64,000 nt of DNA, taken from contig NZ_LKET01000051.1 in the NCBI RefSeq assembly GCF_001317355.1, forward strand, positions 1-64,000, in the 5' to 3' direction. Under the pieces are notes generated by a model. It made no database searches. It saw only the letters and a program-made list of their open reading frames with translations, and had not been told where the DNA came from. The DNA is from Oxobacter pfennigii. GTDB lineage: Bacteria; Bacillota; Clostridia; Clostridiales; Oxobacteraceae. The stretch's first letter is position 1, and each line of letters starts with the position of its first letter. The position numbers and the translations under genes were made by a program. Shown here piece by piece: positions 27,773 to 36,403 of the stretch.

Positions 27773-28261
27773 CTACCTGGCGCACTCGCCTCCGGTACCT
27801 ATCAGTATTTCAATACCATGAGGGAGGGCAGGCATTATGACCTCCAGATTTTCAATTGCAGCTTTAGGGCTTCCCGGAAGATTGACTATTAACGTCTTAT
27901 TTCTTATCCCTGCAATGGCTCTTGATAACATAGCTTTAGGTGTAATCTCCAATGACTTAAGCCTCATGGCTTCGCCTATTCCAGGTACATATTTTTGTAT
28001 GACCATCTGTGTGGCTTCAGGCGTTACGTCTCTTTGTGAAAATCCTGTCCCTCCATTTGTAAATACCAAATCCACCTTTAATTCATCACAAAGATATTTT
28101 AATTCATCCACAATCATTTCAAGCTCATCGGGAATAATTTTATAATACTCTATTACAAAGCCATTATTTTCTATGGCGCTTCTTATTGACGGGCCTGTCA
28201 CATCTATCCTTTCGCCTTTTGAGCCTTTATCACTCATGGTTAAAATAGCTGTTTTAATCAT
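27773..28261 (-). CDS. Molybdopterin adenylyltransferase (MogA/MoaB type)
   Basis: 162 aa. LTMSDKGSKGERIDVTG opens the protein, TNGGTGFSQRDVTPEAT (near 88) is the molybdopterin-binding loop and VNLPGSPKAAIENLE (near 124) completes the pocket. It adenylylates molybdopterin before metal insertion by MoeA. The gene overlaps neither neighbour but is only 21 bases from the ABC ATPase gene. Confidence 0.93.
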   Translation of the reverse strand: MIKTAILTMSDKGSKGERIDVTGPSIRSAIENNGFVIEYYKIIPDELEMIVDELKYLCDELKVDLVFTNGGTGFSQRDVTPEATQMVIQKYVPGIGEAMRLKSLEITPKAMLSRAIAGIRNKTLIVNLPGSPKAAIENLEVIMPALPHGIEILIGTGGECAR

Positions 28262-28282
28262 ACTATCCCTCCATCATTTTCC

Positions 28283-28978
28283 CTATATATTCAAAATAAG
28301 CTTTATCAATCTATGGTCAGGATTATTCAAAACCTTTGTTTTATCTCCTGCCTCTATGACCTTCCCCCTGTCCATAAATACTACTTTGCTTGCTATTCTT
28401 TTAGCTTGATTAAGGTCATGGGTAACCATGATCACCAAACGTCCTTTTTCAGCCATATCCGCAATAAGTTTTTCAGCCGTCAGAGTGCTTTCAATATCCA
28501 TACTGGCGGTAGGTTCATCCAATAGGGTGACTTCCGTTTCTAAAACAGCTGTCCTTAAAAGTGCTACTTTGGCACTTTCACCCCCCGATAACCTCTTCCC
28601 GTTTTTATCCAGCAAATCCTCGATATTAAAATATGAGAAGTACTTATCTACTGTATCATCAATCTGTTTCCGGCTGAATTTCCTGTATTTAAGCCCGCTT
28701 TTAATATTATCCATAACGGATAAATTAAAAAGATAGGGTTTTTGCATCATTATAGAAATGTTGTTCTTTACATCCTCCATATTCCGGGTAGTATTATAAT
28801 ATATCGAGCCTCCGCTTAACCTGTTAACGCCGGAAATACATTCTAAAAGAGTGCTTTTCCCGCTGCCGTTAAGTCCCAGCAATGCATATATATTTCCCTC
28901 TTCAAATTTCAGGTCTTCAACATCCATTACCCTTCTTTTGCCATATTCCTTATAAGCATTCTCTACATATATATCCAT
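28283..28978 (-). CDS. tupC: Tungstate-type ABC transporter ATPase
   Basis: 231 aa. Walker A GLNGSGKSTLLECISG (near 35), signature LSGGESAKVALLRTAV (near 130), Walker B VTLLDEPTASMD and switch histidine in VTHDL are all intact. It powers the membrane protein encoded two bases upstream. Assignment to tungstate rests on the TupB-like partner and the molybdopterin operon; molybdate is an alternative. Confidence 0.85.
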   Translation of the reverse strand: MDIYVENAYKEYGKRRVMDVEDLKFEEGNIYALLGLNGSGKSTLLECISGVNRLSGGSIYYNTTRNMEDVKNNISIMMQKPYLFNLSVMDNIKSGLKYRKFSRKQIDDTVDKYFSYFNIEDLLDKNGKRLSGGESAKVALLRTAVLETEVTLLDEPTASMDIESTLTAEKLIADMAEKGRLVIMVTHDLNQAKRIASKVVFMDRGKVIEAGDKTKVLNNPDHRLIKLILNI

Positions 28979-28980
28979 TA

Positions 28981-29649
28981 TTATTCTCCTTCCCGGAACT
29001 TAAACAGTATGGAATTCACCATAAAAGATATTCCAAGAAGTACAATACCTATAAATATAGCCTCATTAAAATTTCCTTTTCCCGTTTCCAATGCTATATA
29101 GGTTGTCATGACTCTGGTAAATCCCTTAATGTTACCTCCAACCATCATAACTGCGCCCACCTCGGATACCGCTCTTCCAAATCCAGATGTAATAATGGAT
29201 AAAAGCTGAATCCTGCATTCCTTCATGATGGTTAAAAATGTATCAAATTTTCCCGCACCAAGAGAAATACATGTTTTTTCAACTTCCCTGCCTGCCTTGG
29301 ATATTGTTGATACAGTCAGCGAAAAAATTATAGGCAATACCAGAAGAGTCTGGGCAATTATCATAGCAGTTGGCGTAAATAAAAGGCTAAGGCTGCCTAA
29401 AGGTCCTCTTCTGGATAACAGCATATATACTATAAGTCCCATGAGAACCGGCGGAAGGCTCATCAGAGTATTTGCAATCCTTAATATGGCTTTTTTACAT
29501 TTGAATTCATTTAAGGCTGTCGGTATTCCCAAAGCAAGTCCTGCAAGAGAAGCAATAAATGTAGATGTTAAAGATACAAACATGGACATAAGGATTACGG
29601 AATATAGGTCACTGTAATTAATAAAAAAATCTCTGATAAAATCACTCAT
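28981..29649 (-). CDS. tupB: Tungstate-type ABC transporter permease
   Basis: 222 aa from ATG 29649, with AGGTGA upstream. About five membrane segments and the permease coupling motif are visible (ISLGAGKFDTFLTIMKEC, near 130). The compact size and the MSLPPVLMGLIVYMLLSRRGP segment fit TupB/WtpB tungstate permeases better than ModB. The substrate-binding lipoprotein TupA, normally the first gene, is not present here; the upstream gene is an aminotransferase. The start codon overlaps the stop of a 13-codon leader frame. Confidence 0.85.
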   Translation of the reverse strand: MSDFIRDFFINYSDLYSVILMSMFVSLTSTFIASLAGLALGIPTALNEFKCKKAILRIANTLMSLPPVLMGLIVYMLLSRRGPLGSLSLLFTPTAMIIAQTLLVLPIIFSLTVSTISKAGREVEKTCISLGAGKFDTFLTIMKECRIQLLSIITSGFGRAVSEVGAVMMVGGNIKGFTRVMTTYIALETGKGNFNEAIFIGIVLLGISFMVNSILFKFREGE

Positions 29650-29683
29650 TAAAATCACCTGTATAAGTAAAAAGCTTTGTCAT
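29642..29683 (-). CDS. Possible 13-codon leader peptide before tupB
   Basis: ATG at 29683 opens a frame reading MTKLFTYTGDFNE that stops inside the tupB start (overlap AATGAGTGA). AGGAG lies seven bases upstream, within the 3' arm of the leader terminator. Translation of this frame could couple to tupB. It may also be chance. Confidence 0.35.
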   Translation of the reverse strand: MTKLFTYTGDFNE

Positions 29684-29736
29684 AAAAAATCTCCTTTCAT
29701 ACTTCCTATGAGGGGAGATTCCAAAAAGCCTTCTCC
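29684..29736 (-). promoter_or_regulatory. Switch-like leader of the tungstate/molybdopterin operon
   Basis: An AATCTCC/GGAGATT stem with inner TCATA/TATGA (29688-29720) and six following T residues make an intrinsic terminator. Its 5' arm can pair instead with an upstream GGAGA (29732-29736), a competing antiterminator. The 3' arm also carries the ribosome site of the leader frame. I do not recognise the Moco riboswitch consensus. Confidence 0.6.
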
Positions 29737-29787
29737 AGTAACGCTTTATAAGAAAATAATTAATTTTTAAAATGAGTTTTATATATT

Positions 29788-29820
29788 TATATAATATACC
29801 ACGCTGTTTCTTATGTAAAT
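29788..29820 (-). promoter_or_regulatory. Promoter of the tungstate/molybdopterin operon
   Basis: TTTACA followed after 17 bases by TATTAT lies on the minus strand about 90 bases ahead of the leader hairpin. The limits given are approximate. It directs transcription of about eight genes down to 22737. Confidence 0.6.
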
Positions 29821-29839
29821 ACTCTAATTGTCTTATTTA

Positions 29840-30997
29840 TCACAAGCATTCCACAAAGGATTTTATCCTTTTTAAGCCTTCAATTATATTTTCCTCGGAT
29901 GTGGCATAGGAAACCCTGACGTAACCTTCTCCTGCCTCTCCGAATCCCGAGCCGGGAACGACGACAACTCCTTTGTTCTTTAAAAGGGTTACAGCAAATT
30001 CCTCGGAGCTAAGATGGGTTTCCTTTATATTCATAAAGGCATAAAAAGCTCCTTTAGGTTTGATACAGGATAATCTGTCAATACTGTTAATCCCCTCAAC
30101 TACCAGCTTTCTTCTTTCAGTATATTTGGAAAGCATGTAATGAAGATAATCCTGGGGGCCTTCCAAGGCTTCTATTGCAGCATACTGTGATGGCGTATTG
30201 ACGCAGGACACCACATTTTCCTGAAGCTTTGTCATGTATTGAATTATTTGACTGGCCCCTGCCGCATATCCAATCCTCCAGCCTGTCATGGCATAGGTTT
30301 TTGAAAAGCTGTCAATTATCACTGTCCTTTCCTTCATTCCAGGGAAAGCTGCTATGCTCATGAATTTGGCATCGTCGTAAACAAGATGCTGATATACTTC
30401 ATCGGAAATTACGATGAGGTCATTTTCTATGGCTATTTTTGCAATTTCTTTTAATACCTCTTCATCTGCCACCCCGCCCGTCGGATTGGAGGGTGAATTT
30501 ATAAGAAGGGCTTTGGTATTTTTATTTATTGCATTTTTAATATTATCAGGATTATACACGAATCCGTCTTCTTCATATACCTTTACGAACTTTGGTATAG
30601 CCCCGCACATGATTATTTGGGAAGGATGGTTTGACCAGAATGGGTCGGTCACAATTACTTCATCACCGGGGTCAAGTATGGTCATCATGCAAAGCATTAA
30701 TGCTTCCATTCCTCCGGCAGTTATAATAACATCATCAGGTTTTACATTCACATTGTTTTTATTTCTTAGCTTATTAGCAATAGCTTGTCTTAAAGGCAAT
30801 ATTCCTGCATTTGTTGTATAATGTGTCTGACCGTCCATTAAAGCTTTGTTTGAAGCCTCAATTATATTTGCTGCTGTTGTAAAATCCGGTTCTCCTATGG
30901 CAAAGCTCACCACATTTTCCATAGTATTTGCCATATTGTACATATTTCTGATGGAAGAAGATTTGAGATTAAGGGCTATTCTTGATATGTAATTCAT
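29840..30997 (-). CDS. Class I/II aminotransferase (aspartate-aminotransferase-like)
   Basis: 385 aa pyridoxal-phosphate enzyme. NSPSNPTGG (near 165) binds substrate and cofactor, and SFSKTYAMTGWRIGY (near 230) contains the lysine that forms the Schiff base; the C-terminal RVSYATS arginine binds the substrate carboxylate. Members act on aspartate, alanine or aromatic amino acids and cannot be separated by eye. It has its own TTGACT/TATATT promoter. Its product could join keto-acid metabolism with the nearby decarboxylase set. Confidence 0.9.
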   Translation of the reverse strand: MNYISRIALNLKSSSIRNMYNMANTMENVVSFAIGEPDFTTAANIIEASNKALMDGQTHYTTNAGILPLRQAIANKLRNKNNVNVKPDDVIITAGGMEALMLCMMTILDPGDEVIVTDPFWSNHPSQIIMCGAIPKFVKVYEEDGFVYNPDNIKNAINKNTKALLINSPSNPTGGVADEEVLKEIAKIAIENDLIVISDEVYQHLVYDDAKFMSIAAFPGMKERTVIIDSFSKTYAMTGWRIGYAAGASQIIQYMTKLQENVVSCVNTPSQYAAIEALEGPQDYLHYMLSKYTERRKLVVEGINSIDRLSCIKPKGAFYAFMNIKETHLSSEEFAVTLLKNKGVVVVPGSGFGEAGEGYVRVSYATSEENIIEGLKRIKSFVECL

Positions 30998-31086
30998 ATA
31001 ATACCTCCATAGTTTTTAAGTATTAGGCATATAGCTTGTCCTAAAAACAAGCATACAAAAATTTGACCCAATATGTCTGTTACTAA

Positions 31087-31115
31087 AATATAACATTTGT
31101 TCATTATTGAGTCAA
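31087..31115 (-). promoter_or_regulatory. Promoter of the aminotransferase gene
   Basis: TTGACT (31110-31115) and TATATT (31087-31092) are separated by exactly 17 bases on the minus strand. GGAGG before the ATG follows about 70 bases later. Confidence 0.7.
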
Positions 31116-31143
31116 TCTCATTGCTTTTTATAAAAGAAATTTA

Positions 31144-31569
31144 CTATTGTATTATGGCAAGAGTATCGCCAGCATTGACTGATGAGCCTTTTGACACTTT
31201 AATCTCTGCAATTTTTCCAGCCGTAGGCGCCATTATTTCATTTTCCATCTTCATAGCTTCAAGTATAAAAATTACCTGACCCTTGCTTACCAGATCTCCG
31301 GAATTTACGTTAACAGACAAAATGGTCCCTGGCATGGGGCTTTTTATAGACTGTCCGGCTTTATCCGTCACCTGGGCCGGCGGTGCCGCGGTAACTGCCG
31401 GAGCAGCTTTGTCTTCCATCTTTGGAATCTCAATGATGTTTGCTGCTATTTCCGAAGACAAAGCCGCTTGAGGATGTATAGCTTCACGAATACTGTTCAT
31501 ACTCCCGCTTACTTCCTCTACTTCCACTTCATAAGCCTTACCGTTTACTTTTATATTAAACTTCCTCAT
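31144..31569 (-). CDS. Biotin carboxyl carrier subunit of a decarboxylase
   Basis: 141 aa. A short N-terminal part, an Ala/Pro-rich linker (about 55-75) and a C-terminal biotinyl domain with EAMKMENEIMAP, whose lysine is biotinylated, match the gamma/carrier subunits of sodium-pumping decarboxylases. It carries CO2 from the carboxyltransferase at 31943-33472. BirA (15490-16467) is the likely biotin ligase. It lies 13 bases after the OadG-like gene. Confidence 0.92.
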   Translation of the reverse strand: MRKFNIKVNGKAYEVEVEEVSGSMNSIREAIHPQAALSSEIAANIIEIPKMEDKAAPAVTAAPPAQVTDKAGQSIKSPMPGTILSVNVNSGDLVSKGQVIFILEAMKMENEIMAPTAGKIAEIKVSKGSSVNAGDTLAIIQ

Positions 31570-31582
31570 AAAAATCCTCTTT

Positions 31583-31927
31583 TCATCGTAATCTTGATAC
31601 CTGCTCCTGCCTTGCCGACACTATCCAGGCTGACGGTATAGGCTGAACCTGTCTTATGGATTTTACCACTATGCTTGAAGCAGGTTCCCCTAAAACTGCA
31701 GCTATTGCCGATGTTATAACAGCAGCCAGTTCATCCTCCTTTGTATTGCCAAGTGCAGGTTTATTTGTATCCTTTTCTTCATTTTTTTTCTCACTTGCTC
31801 CATAATCGAAGCTTTTAAAAAAATACTTTTGCATACGTATCAAAGAGCTCAGTAATATTAAGACCACAGAAACTATTGTCATGGAAATTAATATTATACT
31901 TACTAAAAACTCCAGCTTTTCAAGCAT
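31583..31927 (-). CDS. OadG-type small membrane subunit
   Basis: 114 aa with one N-terminal membrane span (about 10-32), a charged linker and a C-terminal SAWIVSARQEQVSRLR tail typical of the OadG/MmdD family that holds sodium-pump decarboxylases together. Family members bind the carboxyltransferase through this tail. The gene sits between the carboxyltransferase and biotin carrier, but the multi-span beta subunit that would pump sodium is absent from the cluster. Confidence 0.88.
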   Translation of the reverse strand: MLEKLEFLVSIILISMTIVSVVLILLSSLIRMQKYFFKSFDYGASEKKNEEKDTNKPALGNTKEDELAAVITSAIAAVLGEPASSIVVKSIRQVQPIPSAWIVSARQEQVSRLR

Positions 31928-31942
31928 ATTAATGCTCCTTTT

Positions 31943-33472
31943 TTACACGGGAAAATTCCCATGCTTTTTAGGAAGACCTGCTTCTCTTTTATTCTGCAGC
32001 ATTTCAAAGGCTGCTGCCAGCCTTTGCCTTGATTCTGAAGGTGTAATTATATCATCTACATAGCCTTTCTCTGCAGCAATATATGGAGATGCAAATTCAT
32101 CGCTGTATTCTTTAATCTTTTCCTGCCTTGCTGCCTCCCAGTCAGAAGATTCCTCGATCTCTTCCTTAAATATTATATTTGCCGCCGCCTCAGGTGCCAT
32201 AACAGCGATTTTAACACCGGGCCATGCATATACAATATCCGCCCCCAGCTCTTTGCTGCCCATGGCAATGTATGCTCCTCCGTACGCCTTTCCCACTATG
32301 AGAGTGACCTTGGGCACTGTTGCTTGTGAATAAGCATAAAGCATTTTTGCACCATGCCTTATAATTCCTCCCTGCTCTTGTTTTACACCTGGAAGAAATC
32401 CATGTGCATCCACAAAAGTTAAAACAGGGATATTGAAAGCATCGCATATCCTTATAAATCGCGCGGACTTATCCGAGGCATCTATATCTATACATCCTCC
32501 CATTTTAGCCGGCTGATTTCCAACAATACCTATGGTTTTTCCGTTTATCCTGCCATAACCTGTTATTATGTTAAAAGCAAAATAAGGCTGCACTTCTAAA
32601 AATTTTTCTTCATCGACTATTCTCTTTATTATGTCTCTCATATCATAAGCCTCGGTGATATCATTCGGCATAAATCTATCAAATTCAGGTACCATCCTGT
32701 TTAAATCATCATTATTCTTAATTAAAGGCGGGCTTTCCAAATTATTTGAAGGCAGATAACCTAAAAGCTCTTTTACCTTATCCAAACATTCCTTTTCATT
32801 TTGAGATATGAAATGAGCTGCCCCTGAAATACTGTTGTGAACCTGTGCCCCGCCTAAGTTCTCTATGGATATTTCTTCACCTGTAACAGCTTTTATAATT
32901 TGGGGTCCCGTTAAAAACATATGGCTTATACCATTCACCATGAATGTAAAATCCGTCAATGCCGGAGAGTATGCAGCACATCCGGCGCAAGGGCCCAGGA
33001 TTATGGATATCTGAGGCACTACACCTGAAAGCCTGGTGTTTTTAAAAAATATTTCACCGTAACCTGCCAATGCGTCTATTCCTTCCTGTATTCTTGCACC
33101 GTTAGAATCAATAATGCCTATGACCGGTGCACCCATCTTTGCCGCCATATCCATTATCTTGCATATTTTTTGGGCATGCATTTCACCAAGGGAGCCTTCT
33201 AAAACGGTAAAATCCTGGGAATATATGAAACTAAGGCGGCCCTCAATGGTTCCATAGCCTGTTATTACACCTTCTGCGGCTGCCTTTGCCACGCCATAGC
33301 TTTTAAGCTTTACTAAAGAATCAACCTCAATAAAGCTGTCCTTGTCAAAAAGGTATTCTATCCTTTCCCGGGCTGAGAGCTTGCCCCTTCCATGCTGCTT
33401 ATCTAGTTCAGTCTGTCCACCGCCCTCCTGAATTTTTTCTTTCACTGCTGCCAATTCTTCAACTTTACTCAT
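31943..33472 (-). CDS. Acyl-CoA carboxyltransferase (methylmalonyl-CoA decarboxylase alpha-like)
   Basis: About 509 aa with the two crotonase-fold halves of a biotin-dependent carboxyltransferase. GRGKLSARERIEYLFD opens it; the N half has IIDSNGARIQEG and GPCAGCAAYSPA, the C half has FVDAHGFLPG, GKAYGGAYIAMGSK and AWPGVKIAVM. It resembles MmdA/PccB more than GcdA in length. Two start codons (33472 and 33487) both have good ribosome sites. The substrate, methylmalonyl-CoA or another acyl-CoA, cannot be fixed. A terminator lies upstream, after hutI. Confidence 0.9.
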   Translation of the reverse strand: MSKVEELAAVKEKIQEGGGQTELDKQHGRGKLSARERIEYLFDKDSFIEVDSLVKLKSYGVAKAAAEGVITGYGTIEGRLSFIYSQDFTVLEGSLGEMHAQKICKIMDMAAKMGAPVIGIIDSNGARIQEGIDALAGYGEIFFKNTRLSGVVPQISIILGPCAGCAAYSPALTDFTFMVNGISHMFLTGPQIIKAVTGEEISIENLGGAQVHNSISGAAHFISQNEKECLDKVKELLGYLPSNNLESPPLIKNNDDLNRMVPEFDRFMPNDITEAYDMRDIIKRIVDEEKFLEVQPYFAFNIITGYGRINGKTIGIVGNQPAKMGGCIDIDASDKSARFIRICDAFNIPVLTFVDAHGFLPGVKQEQGGIIRHGAKMLYAYSQATVPKVTLIVGKAYGGAYIAMGSKELGADIVYAWPGVKIAVMAPEAAANIIFKEEIEESSDWEAARQEKIKEYSDEFASPYIAAEKGYVDDIITPSESRQRLAAAFEMLQNKREAGLPKKHGNFPV

Positions 33473-33525
33473 ACCCATCCTCCCCATTTTATTTTTCCTC
33501 CTGTGCTGTAATTTATTAGTGCACA

Positions 33526-33570
33526 AATAAAAAATAAGGATAAATAACAATTGCTTTATTTACCCTTATT
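33526..33570 (-). terminator. Terminator between hutI and the carboxyltransferase gene
   Basis: AATAAGGGTAAATAA pairs with TTATTTATCCTTATT (one mismatch) around an eight-base loop, followed by a TTTTTTATTT tail on the minus strand. It probably ends the histidine-degradation transcript. No clear separate promoter for the downstream gene is visible in the short remaining space. Confidence 0.75.
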
Positions 33571-33592
33571 AATTCATTAATATATTTGATTT

Positions 33593-34843
33593 TTAATATA
33601 CCAGTTTCTTGTTATCAACAACCACTCTGCCATTTTTAATCACACTATCCACATGATTTATGCCAAAATGATAAATAAAATAATTGAGATTTGGCGCATC
33701 AAAAATTACTATGTCTGCTTTCTTCCCCGGTGCTATGCTTCCTATGGTATCCTGTTTTCCAATAGCACAGGCTGCATTTATGGTCATGGCTGTTATAATT
33801 TCTTTTGGAGTTAATTTCATCCCGAAGCAGGCAAAGGTCATAACCGTCTGCAGGGATTCCGTCGGACAGGTTCCCGGATTGTAATCCGTTGCCAGTGCTA
33901 TGGGCAAGTTTAATTCCATCATCCTTTTAGCATCTGCATATTTATTAAGCATGAGATAAAAGGAAGTTGCCGGTAAAAGCACAGGCATAACTCCTTTACG
34001 CTGCATGGCAATCATGCCCTTTTCCGAAGTTGCCAAAAGGTGCTCTGCTGATACTGCGTTAAGCTCTGCGGCAAGCTCAGTCCCTCCCATGGGTTCTATT
34101 TCGTCTCCGTGAATTTTAATTTTCAATCCATAGTTCTTGCCGCAATTTAGTATCCTTCTAGATTCTTCTATTGAAAATACCCCTTCCTCACAAAAACAAT
34201 CGATAAATTCCGCCAATCCTTGCTGGGCTATATAGGGTATTACCTTATCAATCATAAGCTCTATGTATTTTTCTCTTGTATCCCTGTATTCCAAAGGCAC
34301 TGCATGGGCTCCCATGTAGGTGGGAACAAGAGTCAGTGGATGATCACCTTTTAACTCTCTAATGAGCTCCAAGCATTTTACCTCATCTTCAAAATTAAGA
34401 CCGTAGCCGGATTTTGATTCACAGGTTGTGGTGCCGTGAAGAAGCATTTTATCCATACTTTTCTTAACCTTTTTTTTGAGCTCCTCTTTGCTCATTGCCC
34501 TGGTAGCTTTAACGGTGCTTAATATGCCTCCGCCTTTTTTAAGTATATCAATGTAAGGTACTCCCATAAGCTTCATTTCGAGCTCATGCTCTCTTGAGCC
34601 CCCGTGTATAAGGTGGGTGTGGGGGTCGATAAGGCCCGGTGTCACGGTTTTGTCTTTGGCGTCTATGATCTTTGTGTTATCACTAACCTTTACATCCCCT
34701 TGTCCTAAGTCTTTTATATAATCATCTTCAATTAGTATCCATCCATTTTCAATTATCTCAACCTCGGACATTTCGCTGCCGCACCTTGGAGCATTACCCG
34801 AAAGTGTTACAAGCTCATTTATATTCTTTATTACAATACTCAA
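33593..34843 (-). CDS. hutI: Imidazolonepropionase
   Basis: 416 aa amidohydrolase. DPHTHLIHGGSREHE (near 76) and GDEIEPMGGTELAAEL (near 248), with ATDYNPGT (near 317), hold the metal-binding and catalytic residues of HutI. It opens the imidazolone ring to formiminoglutamate, the third step of histidine degradation. It starts with TTG at 34843 after GGGGGTG. It is last in the hut operon before a terminator. Confidence 0.95.
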   Translation of the reverse strand: MSIVIKNINELVTLSGNAPRCGSEMSEVEIIENGWILIEDDYIKDLGQGDVKVSDNTKIIDAKDKTVTPGLIDPHTHLIHGGSREHELEMKLMGVPYIDILKKGGGILSTVKATRAMSKEELKKKVKKSMDKMLLHGTTTCESKSGYGLNFEDEVKCLELIRELKGDHPLTLVPTYMGAHAVPLEYRDTREKYIELMIDKVIPYIAQQGLAEFIDCFCEEGVFSIEESRRILNCGKNYGLKIKIHGDEIEPMGGTELAAELNAVSAEHLLATSEKGMIAMQRKGVMPVLLPATSFYLMLNKYADAKRMMELNLPIALATDYNPGTCPTESLQTVMTFACFGMKLTPKEIITAMTINAACAIGKQDTIGSIAPGKKADIVIFDAPNLNYFIYHFGINHVDSVIKNGRVVVDNKKLVY

Positions 34844-34854
34844 TCAAGCACCCC

Positions 34855-35481
34855 CTAACCTATAGTTTCTTTAGCTGCTGACTTTATTTTTTCAAGGAGC
34901 AAATCTCCTTCTTTTATAAGTCCTTGTGCTTGTGCCCTCATTTCATTTGCGTATTCCGTGTCCTTTATGCTGTTTAAATTTATTTTTATATTATACACAG
35001 CCCCATTTAATGCCGCATATCCCATAAATCCTGAGACAGCCGCATCACTGGCGGCGTTTTTATTCCCTGCTTTCAGCATATCCAAAGCCACATTCATCAC
35101 ATCTATGCATAAAAGGGCGGTCTCATATGGAAGCTCGGCAGCTTCCTTCATTGCTTCCTGTATAGCCTCCGACCTTTTATTTTTTTCATCCTCCGTTGCC
35201 TTTGGCATCTTAAAAGCATCCATAACCCTGTTAAAGGCCTGAGTGTCCTTATCCACCCCCTCCTTTAACTCTCTAATCAAATCCTTGCATATTCTTATGG
35301 TCCCTTTTGCCTTGTTCTTTGTGCCTTCGTCCATTTCCTTTCCCATGGACAGTTCCGCCACCATTGAGGAAAGGGACGCGCCCAAGGCACCGGCTAGGGC
35401 AGAAGCACTTCCGCCTCCCGGGGCGGGGGAATTTGACGCAGTTTCGTCTATGAACTCACTTAAGGTCATGTTTATTAACAT
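34855..35481 (-). CDS. Formimidoyltetrahydrofolate cyclodeaminase
   Basis: 208 aa all-helical protein of the cyclodeaminase/cyclohydrolase family. SNSPAPGGGSASALAGALGA near the N-terminus is the folate-binding signature. It converts 5-formimino-tetrahydrofolate to methenyl-tetrahydrofolate and ammonia, completing what the formiminotransferase next door begins. In animals both activities are fused in one FTCD protein; here they are two adjacent genes. Confidence 0.93.
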   Translation of the reverse strand: MLINMTLSEFIDETASNSPAPGGGSASALAGALGASLSSMVAELSMGKEMDEGTKNKAKGTIRICKDLIRELKEGVDKDTQAFNRVMDAFKMPKATEDEKNKRSEAIQEAMKEAAELPYETALLCIDVMNVALDMLKAGNKNAASDAAVSGFMGYAALNGAVYNIKINLNSIKDTEYANEMRAQAQGLIKEGDLLLEKIKSAAKETIG

Positions 35482-35491
35482 TTAACCACTC

Positions 35492-36388
35492 CTAATTTTC
35501 TATTCTTTTCTCAAGTATCTGATCTATGTTGAAATTCTCAAGCTGAAGGTAATATTCGGCGCAATCCAATAATGCCTTCATAGGGGCTAATCCAACAAGC
35601 TCGCTGCCCAATACAGGAACTCCGTATCTTTGAGCCTCCATTTTCACCATTTCAAAAGCCCTGTATATGGACGTTTTTTCGTAATTTACTATGTTCATAG
35701 ACACCTGGACAATATTCCTCTCCTGAAGCTTTACTCCCATGGCCTTTACATATCTTAATCCGCCGCCTATATACCTTATTGCCTTTGCTATTTTATCTGC
35801 AATTGATATATCATTGGTTCCTAAATTTATATTGTATGCGATAAGTGGGACTCTTACTCCCACCGCCGTGGCGCCGGATTTTACATTCATAATTTGAGGG
35901 CCGAAATCCGGCTTCCATTCTCCTTTTTTTATCTTTTCAAAAAATCCTTCATACTGTCCCTTCCTTACATCGGCAAGATTCTGCCTGTCAGGCTTTGTTG
36001 CTGCATCCTCATATAAATATACGGGGATATTAAGTTCTTCTCCTATTCTTTTTCCAACTTCTTTTGCAATTTCAACGCATTCATCAACAGTTACCTCCGA
36101 TACGGGTATGAAAGGAACTACATCCGTTGCTCCCATCCTGGGATGTCCACCCTGGTGTATGGACATATCGATAAGCTCCGAGGCCTTTTTAGCCAGATTG
36201 AAGGCGGCAGCCTTCACATCGTCAGGACCTCCTACAAAAGTGACCACCGTCCTGTTATGGTCATAATCCCAGGAGTAATCAAGAAGCTTTACCCCTTTGG
36301 CCTTCCTTACTTCATCAACGATGGCCTCGATAACTTCCTTATTTCTTCCTTCACTGAAATTGGGTACACACTCAATAATTTTTGCCAT
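35492..36388 (-). CDS. ftcD: Glutamate formimidoyltransferase
   Basis: 298 aa. ECVPNFSEGRNKEVIEAI at the N-terminus and GGHPRMGATDVVPFIPV (near 80-96) are hallmark segments, the latter with the catalytic histidine region. It moves the formimino group from formiminoglutamate to tetrahydrofolate, leaving glutamate. It is 15 bases after hutU and 10 bases before the cyclodeaminase. Confidence 0.95.
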   Translation of the reverse strand: MAKIIECVPNFSEGRNKEVIEAIVDEVRKAKGVKLLDYSWDYDHNRTVVTFVGGPDDVKAAAFNLAKKASELIDMSIHQGGHPRMGATDVVPFIPVSEVTVDECVEIAKEVGKRIGEELNIPVYLYEDAATKPDRQNLADVRKGQYEGFFEKIKKGEWKPDFGPQIMNVKSGATAVGVRVPLIAYNINLGTNDISIADKIAKAIRYIGGGLRYVKAMGVKLQERNIVQVSMNIVNYEKTSIYRAFEMVKMEAQRYGVPVLGSELVGLAPMKALLDCAEYYLQLENFNIDQILEKRIEN

Positions 36389-36403
36389 TGTAAATCCACC
36401 CCA

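Noticed and set aside
29684-29736. Moco riboswitch
   Set aside because: The element is too short and the known Moco consensus core is not visible; only the switch-like pairing can be supported.
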